From Blastocystis hominis (Eukaryota; Sar; Bigyra; Opalinata; Blastocystidae), in NCBI RefSeq assembly GCF_000151665.1, contig NW_013171815.1:1005153-1069152 (forward strand): a stretch of 64,000 nucleotides of DNA. The letters are read 5' to 3'. The notes beneath the pieces were generated by a model. The model saw only the letters and a program-made list of their open reading frames with translations. It ran no database searches and was not told the origin of the DNA. Position 1 is the first letter of the stretch, and each line of letters begins with the position of its first letter. The translations under genes and the position numbers were made by a program. Positions 34,123 to 46,017 of the stretch are shown here, piece by piece.

Positions 34123-35977
34123 CTACATAATCCGCGGTGTCGAGTTTCCAGCATCCGGTTCTGGAGGCGGATTAATCTTAATCATATCGTCAATCCGCAA
34201 GATCGTAATGGCCGCCTCCGTCGCGAACTTGAGACATTTGACCTTGTTCATGGTGGGTTCGAGCACGCCTCGCTCGAAATTATTCGCCACCGCTCCCTCC
34301 ACCAAATCCAACCCAGCGAACCGGTTCTCGGGATGTTCCTTCCACCCCGCGTGGCGCGCACACAGCTGCGCGATCAGCTCCGTCGCGTCCTTCGCCGCGT
34401 TCACCGCCAGCGTCTTGGGGATGACCAGCAGCGCCTTGCCGAACGCCTCGACGGCGAGCTGCTCGTGCGTGGAGAGCGACAACGCGAAGTCGCTCAGATG
34501 CGTGTACAGCGCCGTCTCCACGGCTCCGCCGCCCACCACCAGCGACTTGCTCTCCATCACGCGCTGCTCCACGCAGAGCGCGTCGTGGAAGGACCGCTCC
34601 ATCTCGCCGAGCATCATGTCGTTGGCTCCGCGCAGCACCACCGACAGAGACGCGTCGTTCGACGTCGCCAGCCCGCGGAAAAACACGAAGTCGTCTGCAT
34701 GTCACGCCTCCTCCGTCGCTACAGTCGCCCAGACGCTTCTCCTCGACGACCTGGCAATGGCCGACCGCGGACGCGTCGACGCCCTCCTCGCCGTCGATCG
34801 TGCTCATCGACTAGTCGTCATTTCCCCGCGGAACGCCCACCACGACCACCTGGCCGCCCACCGCCTTCGCCACGCGCACCATATCGTCGTTGCTGACGCG
34901 ACGGATTCCGATGCACCCGCGCTCCACGAGGTATTTCAGACAGAGATCGTCGATGGTGTGTCCGCAGACGATCACGTTCGCGCCCGTGCTGAGCAGCACC
35001 TCCACTTTCCGGCGCGTGATCTCCATTTCCTCGCGCTTGATCCGCTCCAGCGCCTCCGAGTCCGACGTCTTCACCTCCACGCCCATCTGCAGCTTGTGGC
35101 GCTGCAGCGGGAAGTCGATCACCAGCACGTGCGCGTTCTCCACACGCAGAGGCATTTGCTGCGACGCGCGGCTCCCGGACAGAACGATCCCGTCCACTAA
35201 CTCGCTCTGCAGCGCGCTCTGGCCGTGGGCCTTCACGATCCCGATGTTCTCGATCGGGTATTTGTGCTTCCCGTCGCTGGAAATGAGGGAAACGGGGAAA
35301 CGTTACTCAGTCTCGGTGCGAACTGCCTTGACGGCGTCAACGGCCATTTGGGAGAACTTCTCGGTCTCCGCTCCGAGGATCTTGGAGCTGAGGGTGGTCT
35401 AGACTAGACTCGAGGGGTTGGAAGCTACCTTCGCTACGTTGAACAGAATCGCATCGGTAATCTGGTCACCCGAAATGAGAAGGTTTTCTCGGATGAAACG
35501 GATACACTCCTTGAGGGCGAGACGGTAGCCACTCATAATCAGCGTTGGATGCACGGCAAGTCGAATCAACTCCAAACCGTTCTAGGAGGAATGCTTCCTG
35601 CTGAAAAACTTACTTTCAGAAGCTCAGCAGCAAAAATAACCACACTCGTAGTTCCATCTCCCACCTCCTTATCTTGAAGGTCGGCAAGTTGAACAAGGAC
35701 CTTGGCAGCCGGGTGTTCCACCTCCAGTTTCTGAAGAATGGTAGCACCGTCATTTGTAATTGTCACGTCACCCACCTTGTCCACCTAGGCATAAATCGCA
35801 AAAGGCTGCTCTCACCAGCATCTTGTCGAGACCAACGGGTCCAAGAGAACTCTTTACAATATTTGCCACCGCCATACAGGCCATTGCTAGAGAATAACAG
35901 TCCACTTCACAAACCATACTATTTTGCGTTCTCACGTCGTTTCCACTTGTTCTTTCACCGTCAAGAGTTAAAGACAT
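34123..35977 (-). CDS. CCT1: Chaperonin CCT/TRiC subunit alpha
   Basis: ATP-driven cytosolic chaperonin subunit that folds actin, tubulin and others. Introns 35785-35815, 35583-35614, 35399-35428, 35277-35306, 34811-34840 and 34695-34722, plus a probable 33-nt one at 35887-35919, give 546 residues (human 556). Signatures: [55 protein letters not shown], and the alpha-specific [20 protein letters not shown] near the C-terminus. The 35887-35919 intron removes an insertion not seen in other CCT1 proteins. High GC and strong codon bias indicate high expression. Confidence 0.95.
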
Positions 35978-36186
35978 GATATTTGATATATTCTATAAAA
36001 GAAAACGAGTTTTCCAAATTTTGGCACGTTTTTTCAGAACATTCTAGTTTCATTTTTCCTTTTGATTTAAGCGCATTGGTGTATGAATGCATGATGCACA
36101 AGACGACAGTAACTATTTCTGGAGATTCCAGCACATACAGTTCCTCTTCAGTGTAGAACAAACACATAGGAAAATTGGATGTCACA

Positions 36187-39100
36187 CTATAAACGACTAA
36201 GATACGACAAAAGTAAGGGTGAAATATCTATTCATCAGCGGTATCCATTGTTCCTACTTTCAGTCTCCACACTTTCTCTGTTTGAGAAAGCACTTGGTAG
36301 AGACACCTTTGTTAAGTTGGGGATATCTATCCATCAATTCCCAGTACTTCACCTACTCATCAACACAATGTGTTGCTGATTCATAAAACTATAGCCCGAA
36401 GATGTCAACGTCTTCAAAGATGGGAGATCTCTCAAGACCAAACTGCTCTCCGACGCATCTCCCATACAGGATTTTAATCCAAGAGAAATGGAATCGAGGG
36501 CCGCCAAATCTATTGGTCAAAAAGAAAATTTCCAATTCTATTACTGTCAATTTCAACCGCGGGCGCATTCATAAAGGAATACATGCCCAAGTCGAGTGTG
36601 ATCAAATTAGGAAGGTCTAGAAATGAGGAGTGGGTTGTGTTGCTACCAAACAGTTTCAGAGGAGCGTTCATAAAGTTATTCGACTGCTGTGTAGTGTCTC
36701 CTATGTAGATTGACTGTAGAGATGGGAGAGAACTGATGTCAAATTGGAGGAAACCTACAAAACTATTCTTTCCTATAGTAATCGATTGGAGTGAAGAACA
36801 GTTAAAAACGGAAAAGGAAAGATCGTTAGGGATAACGCTCTGAGGTTGTGAATCCATCCCAAAAGACATGTCCCCAATGGCCAGTCTTTCCAAAGAAGGA
36901 ATTGCCCCAACCTCAAAATAAGTAACATTCTGGAAATTATTTGCATCAATTCGAATCAGTCTCAATTGAGAGTGATCCGTAACGATGAACTCATTTGATC
37001 CATAACTAGTACAACAATTCGGTTTGGCTATTAAAAATAAGGTTCGAGGACTTAAATTGAGCAGATCATCCACAGTCTTGATCCTCACTGTACGGAAAAA
37101 GAAGACATCAACAAGAAATCCAATACAAGCACATATCGCTAGTATCAAAATCAAGAGGCAAAAAAGGAAACAAATAATGTTGTGGTTATGATAATAGTAT
37201 CGAATCCTCTTTGTTTCCCCTTTTTTCTTTATTAAACAAGACCCATGAAGCATGCCATTCTTGTAGTGACCCTCGGAATATACATATCCATTTACAAAAA
37301 TCCTTCCCTTCCCATGGAACTTATCATTGGCAAAGTCACCCTTGTAAAGTAAATCCTTATTTCCATCAACATAATACTCCGTTCCCTGACCCGATCGTCC
37401 ATATCCTTTGGTAGGGTCGTTTTCAAACCCTCCTTCATAAATAACATTTCCATTATCATCGTACACCGTCATCTTATCTTGTAAAAACGCTCGCCGTGTA
37501 ATAATATCCTTACCATCACGAAATTCACGAATAGATTGAATAACATCTTCTTCTTCTTCTCCGTTTACTTTCTTCCTATAATACAAATAACAAAGGCCAT
37601 GTCGCAAATGATCTCTATTCATTTGCGAATAAGACATTAGGTGATCATCCATATCTCTTTCTTCATAAAACCCAGGCATTAATGTACTCTGTGTGCAACG
37701 AGTAACTTTACATCCATTTTCTATATGACCAAAAGCAATTTCTTTACCTTTTTCAAACTCAATATAATCGCCATTGGTTCCTTCACGATAGTAATATTCA
37801 GTATAGGATCCTTTGTCAGAGCCTCTGTACTCTTTCAAAATAGTGCCTTCAATATCTCCTTCAGTAATTACGCGTCCTGACTCATCAAATAGTTTACCTT
37901 TGCCTGTTCGAGGATATCCTTGCTCCACATTATCTATGTAGCTTCCTTCATATCTCAAATACTTGTCTTCATCATATTCTTTCATTACATCTCCATTAAA
38001 TTCTTTACAAATTCGCTTCTCTACTCCATCTTCCCATATACTAGCTCTCTTTATTATACCTCTTTCAAAAATGTAACATAAATCATTGCGAAGACGAGTG
38101 TGACCAATTGTATTTAGTTGACTCATTGATATTATAGTACCTTCCATATCTGTTTCTTTATAATAACGACCGAAAGCTGCTACAAATCGATTTGCTTTAG
38201 CACCATTTATAACATAACCAAATGCGATTTCTTTACCTTTCTCAAATTCAGAATAATCGCCATTGGTTCCTTCACGATAGTAATATTCAGTATAGAATCC
38301 TTTGGAATATCCTTTGTATTTGTCTAAAATAGTGCCTTCAATATCTCCTTCAGTAATTACGCGTCCTGACTCATCAAATAGTTTACCTTTGCCTGTTCGA
38401 GGATATCCTTGCTCCACATTATCTATGTAACTTCCTTCATATCTCAAATACTTGTCTTCATCATATTCTTTCATTACATCTCCATTAAATTCTTTACAAA
38501 TTCGCTTCTCTACTCCATCTTCCCATATACTAGCTCTCTTTATTATACCTCTTTCAAAAATGTAACATAAATCATTGCGACAGACTGAAGTGTGACCAAT
38601 TGTATTTAGTTGACTCATTGATATTATAGTACCTTCCATATCTGTTTCTTTATAATAACGACCGAAAGCTGCTACAAATCGATTTGCTTTAGCACCATTT
38701 ATAACATAACCAAATGCGATTTCTTTACCTTTCTCAAATTCAGAATAATCGCCATTGGTTCCTTCACGATAGTAATATTCAGTATAGAATCCTTTGGAAT
38801 ATCCTTTGTATTTGTCTAAAATAGTGCCTTCAATATCTCCTTCAGTAATTACGCGTCCTGACTCATCAAATAGTTTACCTTTGCCTGTTCGAGGATATCC
38901 TTGCTCCACATTATCTATGTAACTTCCTTCATATCTCAAATACTTGTCTTCATCATATTCTTTCATTACATCTCCATTAAATTCTTTACAAATTCGCTTC
39001 TCTACTCCATCTTCCCATATACTAGCTCTCTTTATTATACCTTCTTCATAAACATAACATAAATCATTGCGAAGACGAGTGTGACCAATTGTATTTAGTT

Positions 39101-41057
39101 GACTCATCGATATTATAATACCTTCCATATCTGTTTCTTTATAATAACGACCGAAAGCTGCTACAAATCGATTTGCTTTAGCACCATTTATAACATAACC
39201 AAATGCGATTTCTTTACCTTTCTCAAATTCAGAATAATCGCCATTGGTTCCTTCACGATAGTAATACTGGTAATAGAATCCTTTGGAATATCCTTTGTAT
39301 TTGTCTAAAATAGTGCCTTCAATATCTCCTTCAGTAATTACGCGTCCTGACTCATCAAATAGTTTACCTTTGCCTGTTCGAGGATATCCTTGTTTGATAT
39401 CATCTATGTAGCTTCCTTCATATTTCAATCGTTCTTCGGTATCATATTCTTGCATAATAGTACCACTAAATTCTTTACAAATTCGCTTCTCTACTCCATC
39501 TTCCCATATACTAGCTCTCTTTATTATACCTCTTTCAAAAATGTAACATAAATCATTGCGAAGACGAGTGTGACCAATTGTATTTAGTTGACTCATTGAT
39601 ATTATAGTACCTTCCATATCTGTTTCTTTATAATAACGACCAAAAGCTGCTACAAATCGATTTGCTTTAGCACCATTTATAACATAACCAAATGCGATTT
39701 CTTTACCTTTCTCAAATTCAGAATAATCGCCATTGGTTCCTTCACGATAGTAATACTGGTAATAGAATCCTTTGGAATATCCTTTGTATTTGTCTAAAAT
39801 AGTGCCTTCAATATCTCCTTCAGTAATTACGCGCCCGACATCATCAAATAGTTTACCTTTGCCTGTTCGAGGATATCCTTGTTTGATATCATCTATGTAG
39901 CTTCCTTCATATCTCAAATACTTGTCTTCATCATATTCTTTCATTATATCTCCATTAAATTCTTTACAAATTCGCTTCTCTACTCCATCTTCCCATATAC
40001 TAGCTCTCTTTATTATACCTCTTTCAAAAATGTAACATAAATCATTGCGAAGACGAGTGTGACCAATTGTATTTAGTTGACTCATTGATATTATAGTACC
40101 TTCCATATCTGTTTCTTTATAATAACGACCAAAAGCTGCTACAAATCGATTTGCTTTAGCACCATTTATAACATAACCAAATGCGATTTCTTTACCCTTC
40201 TCGAATTCAGAATAATCGCCATTGGTTCCTTCACGATAGTAATACTGGTAATAGAATCCTTTGGAATATCCTTTGTATTTGTCTAAAATAGTGCCTTCAA
40301 TATCTCCTTCAGTAATTACGCGTCCTGACTCATCAAATAGTTTACCTTTGCCTGTTCGAGGATATCCTTGTTTGATATCATCTATGTAACTTCCTTCATA
40401 TCTCAAATACTTATCTTCATCATATTCTTTCATTATATCTCCATTAAACTCCTTCCAAATTCGTTTCTCTTCTCCATTCTCATAAATAGATGCCTGATAA
40501 ACAACATTATCGCGTAAAGCATAGCAGATTCCACCCTTCTTATATACTTCGTTTATTTGGGTAATAAATAGCAATTCTCCTGTATCTACGTCGGTTTCAT
40601 TATAAAATCCCTTCATTTTCCCCTTCAGTGGGCTTAATCGATGATAGCGCTTTCCATCCTTATAAAACCCAAAGAAACCTTCTTCTTTACCAGCAACACG
40701 GAATCCGTTTTCAATAAAACCATCAAAGAAAATATCTCCATTGGTAGTGAACAACTTACATGGACCATTTAGGTTTCCATTATCAAAGTGTAATTCTGCA
40801 AATACAATACCTTGTGGGTCCCTTAATAATCCATCTCCGTCTATTTTTTCTTCAGCTGACAGACCTGCTCTAAGCGTATAGCCAGTGAACGGTGGTTGTA
40901 GTGTAAACAGAGTACCTCCTCCTTCGATACAAGCTTCATGTGATTCTTCTCTGATATACTGTCCAATATCCCTCGTCCAGACCTCTTCATGATCAAGAAT
41001 AGCCTCTCTACGTGAGAAGAGATCTTCCAAACGCTGAATTGTACCTATTGTATTCAT
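36187..41057 (-). CDS. Giant MORN_2-repeat / TM / LRR protein with six 163-residue tandem repeats
   Basis: 1,591 residues after introns 36510-36544 (35), 36327-36356 (30) and 36228-36257 (30), all phase 1 with TAG|AT ends. N-terminal ~230 residues share the family leader (PPFTGYTLRAG) and MORN_2 repeats. Six copies of a 163-residue unit follow (each with KEFNGD, YLRYEGSYID, GYPRTGKGKLF, KGKEIAFGYV, RYYKETDMEG). Then canonical MORN units (YKGDFANDKFHGKGRIF, EGHYKNGMLHGSC), one membrane segment (IICFLFCLLILILAICACIGF) and an LRR tail (SLQSITIGKNSF, LPSLQSIYIG, DLPNLITLDLG) with the last repeats on separate exons and the cap NISPLLLSYL. Start is the ATG at 41057. No signal peptide; the LRR tail should sit opposite the repeats across the membrane. 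Function unknown. Confidence 0.8.
37540..40462 (-). repeat. Six tandem 489-bp coding repeats
   Basis: The same 17-nt anchor (ATTCGCTTCTCTACTCC on the plus strand) recurs at 38011, 38500, 38992, 39481 and 39970, and a diverged copy (ATTCGTTTCTCTTCTCC) at 40459. Spacing is 489 bp except one 492. Units are nearly identical, apart from short cassettes such as DDIKQGY versus DNVEQGY and YYQYYY versus YTEYYY that switch between copies. The outermost copies are most diverged. Confidence 0.95.
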
Positions 41058-41219
41058 TTTGGAAAAAATAAAAATAACAGAGGTAACAAAAGTGTATGGT
41101 AAAAAACACAATAATGATAAAACTGCTTAATACTATCAAAACAAATATGCGATATGTAGTTTCGGATGAATGCAAGGTCATTCGGGATAACAGAGATACG
41201 GCTGTTTCGTAATGGCAAA

Positions 41220-42777
41220 CTACATCATATTCCTCCAAAACCACAACTCCTGGATATCCTTCGGCATAATATTACCCGCCGGAGCATTCAACGCCTCTGC
41301 TACGAAGTAGGGGAACTTTCCCGGATGCGCAGTATTCAAGCAGATCAACTTACACTCCTGCTCTCCGTTCACCACTGCGTCGAACATGGTCTCCAACTCG
41401 CTGGAATCCTCTCCCGTGCGCTGCTTATAGAGCGATTTGAGTCCCACGACGAAGGCATTCGCGGCGTTGGGACAAACCAGATACTGATTGCAGCGATACA
41501 GAAGACTGATCATACGAGACGTCGTTTCGTCCGCAATGGGAAGGATCTCCACGAAGCGGAACGTCTCCTTCACCTTCTCCAGCGGTAGAGCGATGCGCTG
41601 GCCCTTCTCGACCGCCTCCATGTACTGCGAGACATCGCTGCGAAGCGTGTAGAAGAGGATGCTAGGCTTGAACAGGGCTGGAGAACGCACCGCTCCATAT
41701 TGCTATGCACGAACCGAAACTCTTCTTTGCAAGGATCGTTCCGCAGCGACGCCTGGTACTCGCCCTTGTTGAAGAAGTCGAGAACGGTGCTCTTCGGACG
41801 GCAGGACAGCACCACGTGGTCGATCGGAAGACCCATATCGCGAGCCAGACAGAGCGCGTAGGTCGATTTGAGGTTCGCGATGTACGACGAAAACGCGGCC
41901 TGGTGAGGATATTCCACGCTGTGGAAGTAGGCGTAGAAGAGGATGGGCAGCTCGCAGAGCACACGCACGATGTGCCCGCTGTTCGCAGAGATGATGTGGA
42001 TGCGATCGCGATGCACATTGTTTGTTACGAGGTCGCGCGTGATGCGAAGTACCTCCGAGATCCCACTGTTCTACCTTTGACATTGCGCACGAAAAGAAAC
42101 CTCCATGCAGAGGCTGTATCCGTTGGTTGACACGTTACTGATCATTTCGCGCTCCTGGATGTAGTCGATCTTGTTACGAGGGTAGATGCAGAACCCATTC
42201 ACACGATAATCGACGGATCCTACTCCAGCTAGCATGGAAGCACCTGTATCGCTGTCCGTTCCCACGACTACGGCGTAGATGTGGCACTAGGACAAACGAG
42301 TGGAGAAGGCATACGGCATCGTTCGTCTCATCTTTCTTAACGAGATACTTCAGAAAATGACCAATGAACTGCATGGAAAAATCCTTGATATGATAAGTGG
42401 GTCCATAGAAGGATTCTGCCAAGGAAATGGGACCGACTTGCTTGATCTACGCTCAATCCACATATCATCCAATACAGTGACAAGTTCGCGTTGATGAAAC
42501 TTTTCGAATACAGATTTCAAAAGGACTTCCAAGTCGTCGGATGATATATCACTTTCGTCAATAAATATCGAAAGAATCGCCAAATAAAGATCAAAGAAAT
42601 TCAGATGCTATTTTTAACAATGCAACAGATACCTACACTCCACTTCTCCAGCGTATCCGTAGAAATGCGCGGTATCTCTTTCGGGCACAAAAGTCCTCCA
42701 TCCTCTGCGAAGGACTCCAGAAATGCTTCCGTGAACGTATATTCGCGCTTTGTTGTTCTTGTACTAATGTATTTCAT
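41220..42777 (-). CDS. thrC: Threonine synthase
   Basis: PLP enzyme converting O-phosphohomoserine to threonine. Introns 42608-42636, 42441-42475, 42287-42314, 42071-42100 and 41662-41690 give 468 residues, a usual length for the long (yeast/bacterial ThrC) type. Signatures: start MKYISTR, FAEDGGLLCPKEIP, FYGPTYHIKDFSMQF (the PLP-lysine region, family GPTLAFKDFAMQ), ISANSGHIVR, FYAYF, and FNKGEYQ, plus the C-terminal TAHPGKFP. VVGTDSDTGASMLAG replaces the usual (A)TSGDTGSAA: the Ser-Gly of SGDTG reads Ser-Asp, an unusual change at the phosphate loop. The 30-nt intron 42071-42100 is in frame but contains TAG, so it must be removed. Confidence 0.88.
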
Positions 42778-42791
42778 CCCTTTTAGTCTTT

Positions 42792-43159
42792 TTATGAAAG
42801 CGGTTTCAATTTTCTGGAAAAGAACAAGAGTTTTTGGTTGGATACAATACGGAGAACACAATCGATAATGTACGAAGGAGTGTTGACAACACCATTGGGA
42901 ATATAAGAACTGATGTAACAGAATTGTGATTTTAACCCATTCTCTACCAGTGGTACACGATTCAAGTTTAGGTATACACATAATTCCCTTATTCCTATCA
43001 CTAGCTTCCAAACTCCCCTAGTTCGCTCCTACATAAACCACCTCTTTCAATACAAAGTGAATCGCTCATTTCAATTGAATCTGGTAAATATTCCCATCCA
43101 GCTCATCGACATGCATAATGTTTTGGTCCCTTAAAGCTGTATGTCGTCCCTTCACTCAT
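42792..43159 (-). CDS. Small protein, possibly a START-like fragment
   Basis: Introns 43081-43110 (30) and 43013-43041 (29) give 102 residues from ATG 43159, ending ...KPLS. The C-terminal stretch YIPNGVVNTPSYIIDCVL is reminiscent of the (GG)xIPxWLVN segment that closes START lipid-binding domains, but a full domain is not visible. The minus-strand frame stays open further upstream, opposite the first PCCB exon ([15 protein letters not shown]...), so the gene may begin there and overlap it. Only 14 bp separate its stop from the threonine synthase start. Assignment is tentative. Confidence 0.4.
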
Positions 43160-43205
43160 CTTCCCTGTTTCTCCATTATTCTCCCATTCTAGGTTTTCCC
43201 AAAGA

Positions 43206-44838
43206 ATGCTCGCATCTGTTCCTTCTATGATTTCGAAGCGTGCTGTGACTCTTGCTGTACGATTTTGAATCTGTGAGTGTGATGGTGTAGCGCAGTTTCG
43301 CCGGAGCTGTTGATTTAACGAAGCCTTTCACTGAAAGACTTGCTGAAGCTCGCCACAGCGCCCTTATTGGTGGAGGCGAGACAGCGCAGTTAGATTCTCA
43401 GCACAAGCGTGGCAAGCTGACCGCTCGTGAGCGTATCGAGCTGCTGGTGGATAAGGGTTCGTTCCGCGAGTACGACCAGCTGAAGGCGCACCGCTGCGTG
43501 CATTTCGGTATGGAGAAGCAGAACTACCCTGGCGATGGTGTTGTGACGGGTCACGGAACGATCAACGGTCGTCTGGTGTTCCTGTTCGCTCAGGACTTCA
43601 CTGTGCTGGGAGGTTCTCTGTCTGGCACGAACGCTGAGAAGATCTGCAAGGTGATGGACAAGGCCATGGACGTGGGTGCTCCGGTGATCGGTCTGAACGA
43701 CTCCGGCGGTGCTCGTATCCAGGAGGGCTGCGACTCTCTTGCTGGCTACTCGGAGATCTTCAAGCGGAACACTCTGTCGTCGGGCGTGATTCCGCAGATC
43801 TCTCTGATCATGGGTCCGTGCGCTGGAGGCGCTGTGTACTCTCCTGCGATCACGGATTTCATCTTCATGGTGCGCGACACGTCGTACATGTTCATCACGG
43901 GTCCGGACGTGGTGAAGACGGTGACGCAGGAGGAAGTGACGCAGGAGGAGCTGGGCGGCGCTGCGATCCACACGAAGAAGTCTGGCGTGGCGCAGGGCGC
44001 GTTCGACAACGACGTGGAGATGCTTCGCGCGATGCGTACGTTCTACGACTACCTGCCTCTGAACAACCGCGACGGCGTTCCGAGCCGCGTGTGCACGGAC
44101 CCGCGGAGCCGCGCGGAGCCGGCGCTGGCGAACATCGTGCCGCAGGACGCGAACATGCCGTACGACATGAAGAAGCTGGTGAAGCTGGTGGTGGACGAGC
44201 AGGAGTTCTTCGAGACGTCGCCCGACTTCGCGAAGAACATCGTGGTGGGCTTCGCCCGCATGGAGGGCCGCACGGTGGGCGTGGTGGCGAACCAGCCGCT
44301 GGAGCTGGCGGGCTGCCTGGACATCAACGCCTCGGTGAAGGGCGCGCGGTTCGTGCGCTTCTGCGACGCGTTCAACATCCCGCTGGTGACGTTCGTGGAC
44401 GTGCCCGGCTTCCTGCCCGGCGTGAACCAGGAGCACCGAGGAATCATCCGCGAGGGAGCCAAGCTGATCTACGCCTACGCGGAGGCGACCGTGCCCAAGG
44501 TCACCGTCATCACCCGCAAGAGCTACGGAGGCGCGTACTGCGTGATGTCCTCGAAGCATCTGCGCGGAGACAGCAACTACTCGTGGCCCAACGGAGAGAT
44601 CGCCGTCATGGGAGCCGAGGGAGCCGTCAAGATCATCTTCCGAGGAAAGGATCTCCAGAAGAACAAGGCCGAGTACGCCTACAACTTCGCCAACCCGCTC
44701 ATGGCCGCCCAGAGAGGATTCATCGACGACATCATCGAGCCCACCGAGACCCGAAGAAGACTCTGCGAGGACCTCGAGATCCTCCAGACCAAGAAGATGA
44801 CCAATCCTTGGAGAAAGCACGGAAACATCCCGCTGTAA
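43206..44838 (+). CDS. PCCB: Propionyl-CoA carboxylase beta chain, organellar
   Basis: Carboxyltransferase subunit making methylmalonyl-CoA from propionyl-CoA. One 34-nt intron (43257-43290) gives 532 residues (human 539). The spliced N-terminus [22 protein letters not shown] is a basic, Ser-rich presequence for the mitochondrion-related organelle. The core is highly conserved: [99 protein letters not shown], and the C-terminal WRKHGNIPL. Very strong GC-ending codon bias marks a highly expressed gene, and also creates a long antisense open frame. No alpha (biotin) subunit is in this window. Confidence 0.97.
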
Positions 44839-44963
44839 AGAGCGAGAGGTCCGAGCCGAAGAAAAAGGAGAAAAGGAAAATGAATGGTTGGTGTATTGGA
44901 AAAGAAAGAATGAATGAAAGTTCGATGAACTGGATTAGGATGTATAAAGTGTCTTCTTTGTTC

Positions 44964-44971
44964 AACAAACA
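44964..44971 (-). terminator. TGTTTGTT poly(A)-associated motif
   Basis: 14 nt past the stop of the 11-mer-repeat gene, in the convergent gap with PCCB. Confidence 0.6.
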
Positions 44972-44985
44972 TCCCAATTGTACAT

Positions 44986-45652
44986 TTACGGCTCTTCCAG
45001 AGATTGCGAATAACTGCCCTGCGCTTGTGTATCCATAGAAGCCTTGATGTCGCGGCCAAGCTTCTCCATGTTCACCTTCGCCTTCTGGGCTCCCTCCTTC
45101 ATCGCAGCGCCAGTCTTCTTGGCTCCTTCCTTCATCGCAGCGCCAGTCTTCTTGGCTCCCTCAGCGACCTTCTGGCCAAACTCGGATTCCTTCACCTTCT
45201 GGGCTCCCTCCTTCATCGCAGCGCCAGTCTTCTTAGCTCCTTCCTTAACAGCAGCGCTGGTCTTCTTGGCTCCCTCAGCGACCTTCTGAGCAAACTCTGT
45301 CTGCTTGAATTTGTCCATTTCAGCAACAGTTCTCTTGCCAAACTAACCATCAGGTAATGGACATGCTTCCTACCTCAGTCTCCTTGAACTTTTCGTTGGC
45401 CTTCGAGGCTCCGCTCTTTACGGCGCCCCAGCCCTTCTTGAAAAGTCCACCCAGAGCACCAGCACCCTTTTTCAGCGCTTTGATTCCTTCGCTTTCTTCC
45501 TTGGGCTCCTCAGGGACTTCTTCAGCCCTACAAATTATCAAACACGATTTTTCCTACACTACTTCCTGGGCTTCTTCAGACTCTTGGGCCTCGACCTCCT
45601 CCTCGTATTTTTGATCCTCAGTGCCAAAATCAATCAGATCGGTGGAAGACAT
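44986..45652 (-). CDS. Amphipathic 11-mer-repeat protein (LEA/synuclein-like pattern)
   Basis: Introns 45528-45557 (30) and 45343-45373 (31) give 201 residues. The N-terminus is acidic (MSSTDLIDFGTEDQ), a middle part reads KKGAGALGGLFKKGW, and the C-terminal half is built from 11-residue units EGAKKTGAAMK / EGAKKTSAAVK / EGAQKVK alternating with EFGQKVA and EFAQKVA. Such 11-mer helices (as in LEA, synuclein and perilipin proteins) fold on lipid surfaces with Lys at the edges and Ala/Gly/Thr faces. No TM segment or signal peptide. Likely a cytosolic lipid-droplet or membrane-surface, or stress, protein; no orthologue is recognised. It shares a promoter region with RPL13 and uses strongly biased codons. 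Confidence 0.7.
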
Positions 45653-46017
45653 TCACACGAAATAATGGATATGCCAATTCTTGCATTTTGGGAGTTTCAT
45701 TATCAAGTTTCCCCTGTTTTTTGGAAAGGTTTTACGAAATCGATAATTCCAAATTATAGGAATATATATATGACATAATCAGAAAACCCAGAGAGATTAA
45801 TTTGAATTTTGAAAAAACGGCTCCTAGGGTTTTGCTCCTAATTTCCCTATAGGATTTACGCGGGGATACGCATGTTGCCTTTTCTATACGTAAATCAAAT
45901 TATGGACAGTTTAAATCAAAAACGACCCTATTGTTGATCAAGGTTTCGAACCAATTATTGTCCTTGTTGTTCGCATTCTTGGTTAGCATTATTGGACTGT
46001 GTATATCATGTAGTGAA
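45653..46017. promoter_or_regulatory. Bidirectional promoter region (11-mer gene / RPL13)
   Basis: AT-rich 365 bp between divergent, codon-biased genes. It contains GGCTCCTAGGG and CTATAGGATTTACGCGGGG stretches. A GTATATCATGTAG just before the RPL13 ATG may be the 3' end of a 5'UTR intron. No defined element identified. Confidence 0.35.

Noticed and set aside
34012-35200. Long plus-strand frames opposite CCT1
   Set aside because: Antisense shadows; the minus strand encodes an unmistakable CCT1.
35961-36185. Minus-strand 74-codon frame between CCT1 and the giant MORN gene
   Set aside because: It overlaps the CCT1 start, lacks any motif and sits in the short promoter gap.
37540-40462. CRISPR array or transposon-related repeat
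   Set aside because: The period is 489 bp, fully coding and in frame, with no spacers and no mobile-element features.
43390-44820. A 476-codon minus-strand frame opposite PCCB
   Set aside because: Antisense shadow of a highly conserved, codon-biased gene; its protein is compositionally odd and matches nothing.
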